Source of the DNA: Staphylococcus durrellii
GTDB taxonomy: Bacteria; Bacillota; Bacilli; Staphylococcales; Staphylococcaceae
DNA length: 64,000 bases
Reading direction: 5' to 3'
Assembly (NCBI RefSeq): GCF_015594545.1
Contig: NZ_JADIIO010000001.1
Span: 2,356,001-2,420,000 of the forward strand
Positions 63,642 through 64,000 of this stretch are shown here, one piece after another. The notes beneath the pieces are model-generated. The model did no database searches, was not told the DNA's origin, and saw only the letters and a program-made list of their open reading frames with translations. Made by a program: the position numbers and the translations under genes. Numbering within the stretch: the stretch's first letter is position 1; each line of letters opens with the position of its first letter.

Positions 63642-64000
63642 ATGAAACAAGAAGATGTCAAAAATCTAATTACAACCCCAGTTAATGCACCCGTGTTCCC
63701 ACAAGTTAATCCATTTTATAGAAACAGAGAATATATAAATGTTATTTATGAAACTGATGTAGAAGCTTTAAAAGCTGTAGTACCAGAACCCCTAAAGGTT
63801 ACAAGTAATTTAATAAAATTTGAAATTATCAACATGCCTGATAGTACAGGATTAGGATCTTATATGGAGGCAGGACAAGTTATTCCTGTCGAATATAAGG
63901 GAGAAAAAGGTGAATTTTATTTAAGCATGTATGTAGATAATCAAGGAGCTATAGCATCCGGTCGAGAAATTGCAGCTTTTCCTAAAAAGGCTGGCCAACC
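63642..64000 (+). CDS. acetoacetate decarboxylase (5' part)
   Basis: 119 complete codons before the window edge. MKQEDVKNLITTPVNAPVFP, YINVIYETDVEALKAVVPEPLKV and GREIAAFPKKAGQ are typical of the Adc family. Lys115 and Lys116 fall in the FPKK motif at the positions of the Schiff-base Lys115 pair of the Clostridium enzyme. It decarboxylates acetoacetate or a related 3-oxo acid. It starts 73 bases after the reductase gene with AGAGGTG upstream. Confidence 0.9.
   Translation, partial: MKQEDVKNLITTPVNAPVFPQVNPFYRNREYINVIYETDVEALKAVVPEPLKVTSNLIKFEIINMPDSTGLGSYMEAGQVIPVEYKGEKGEFYLSMYVDNQGAIASGREIAAFPKKAGQ

Noticed and set aside
1..64000. tRNA, rRNA or CRISPR features
   Set aside because: No cloverleaf-like sequence with CCA end, no rRNA conserved segments and no regularly spaced repeats were noticed on reading both strands.

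Overview
The window is chromosomal DNA of a low-GC Firmicute, almost certainly a Staphylococcus. The evidence is a SceD-type transglycosylase with a WalR-like box, the rpsF-ssb-rpsR operon beside ychF/DUF951/MscS, many small staphylococcal-looking membrane and secreted proteins, and a degraded island at the rpsR 3' end, a known staphylococcal pathogenicity-island attachment site. A complete inositol cluster, a SIS/FucP sugar operon and formate dehydrogenase suggest a coagulase-negative species, but I cannot name it. No rRNA, tRNA, CRISPR array or intact insertion sequence was seen.

Layout. 1-5.3 kb: the tail of a membrane protein, a small hypothetical, then a sugar locus on the minus strand (FucU-type mutarotase, LacI regulator, arabinose-5-phosphate-isomerase-like SIS protein, PfkB kinase, FucP-type permease) with three copies of one 16-bp palindromic operator and a CcpA site. 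5.5-14.5 kb: a SnoaL-like protein, a decayed Xre regulator, a BCCT transporter with a flavin monooxygenase, a broken PhzF gene, arsRBC, a TetR/membrane-protein pair and a YciI-like protein. 14.8-20.6 kb: sceD, an amino-acid permease, a decayed clpP-like gene, a secreted FIVAR-like protein and small proteins. 20.6-23 kb: a MerR/zinc-ribbon gene split by one stop codon, small membrane proteins and another decayed gene. 23.0-26.6 kb: a 3.5-kb island remnant bounded by 79-bp direct repeats of the rpsR 3' end plus terminator, holding an integrase C-terminal remnant, a toxin-like 26-residue peptide, a frameshifted SGNH hydrolase, an acetoin-reductase-like SDR and a small hypothetical.

26.6-32.6 kb is housekeeping (rpsR, ssb, rpsF with a probable S6:S18 leader, ychF, DUF951, MscS), interrupted by a GH25 lysozyme-like gene, an HExxH protein and a basic secreted protein. 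32.7-41 kb holds redox and detoxification genes: DJ-1/PfpI, quinone-oxidoreductase-like, MerR-LtrA, SDR, NmrA-like, then TetR with a resorcylate-decarboxylase-like amidohydrolase and an alpha/beta hydrolase. 41-44.5 kb has an MHS-type MFS transporter and a two-gene ABC exporter.

44.5-56.2 kb is an inositol regulon in two divergent arms: iolA-iolB-iolC-iolD-iolJ leftward, and iolR, then iolG-iolE-SSS transporter-iolG2 rightward. CcpA-like sites and related GTAA/TTAC operators lie in front of both arms. 56.2-57.8 kb is DUF2294-fdh with an unusual attenuator-like RNA element between them. 58-64 kb holds an SGNH/SASA esterase, a TetR/membrane-esterase pair, and a LysR gene divergent from a ketopantoate-reductase-like gene and an acetoacetate decarboxylase cut by the window edge.

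The left-hand sugar locus can be read as D-arabinose uptake and anomer conversion, phosphorylation to D-arabinose 5-phosphate, and isomerisation to D-ribulose 5-phosphate. That reading is inference and is set out in the findings.
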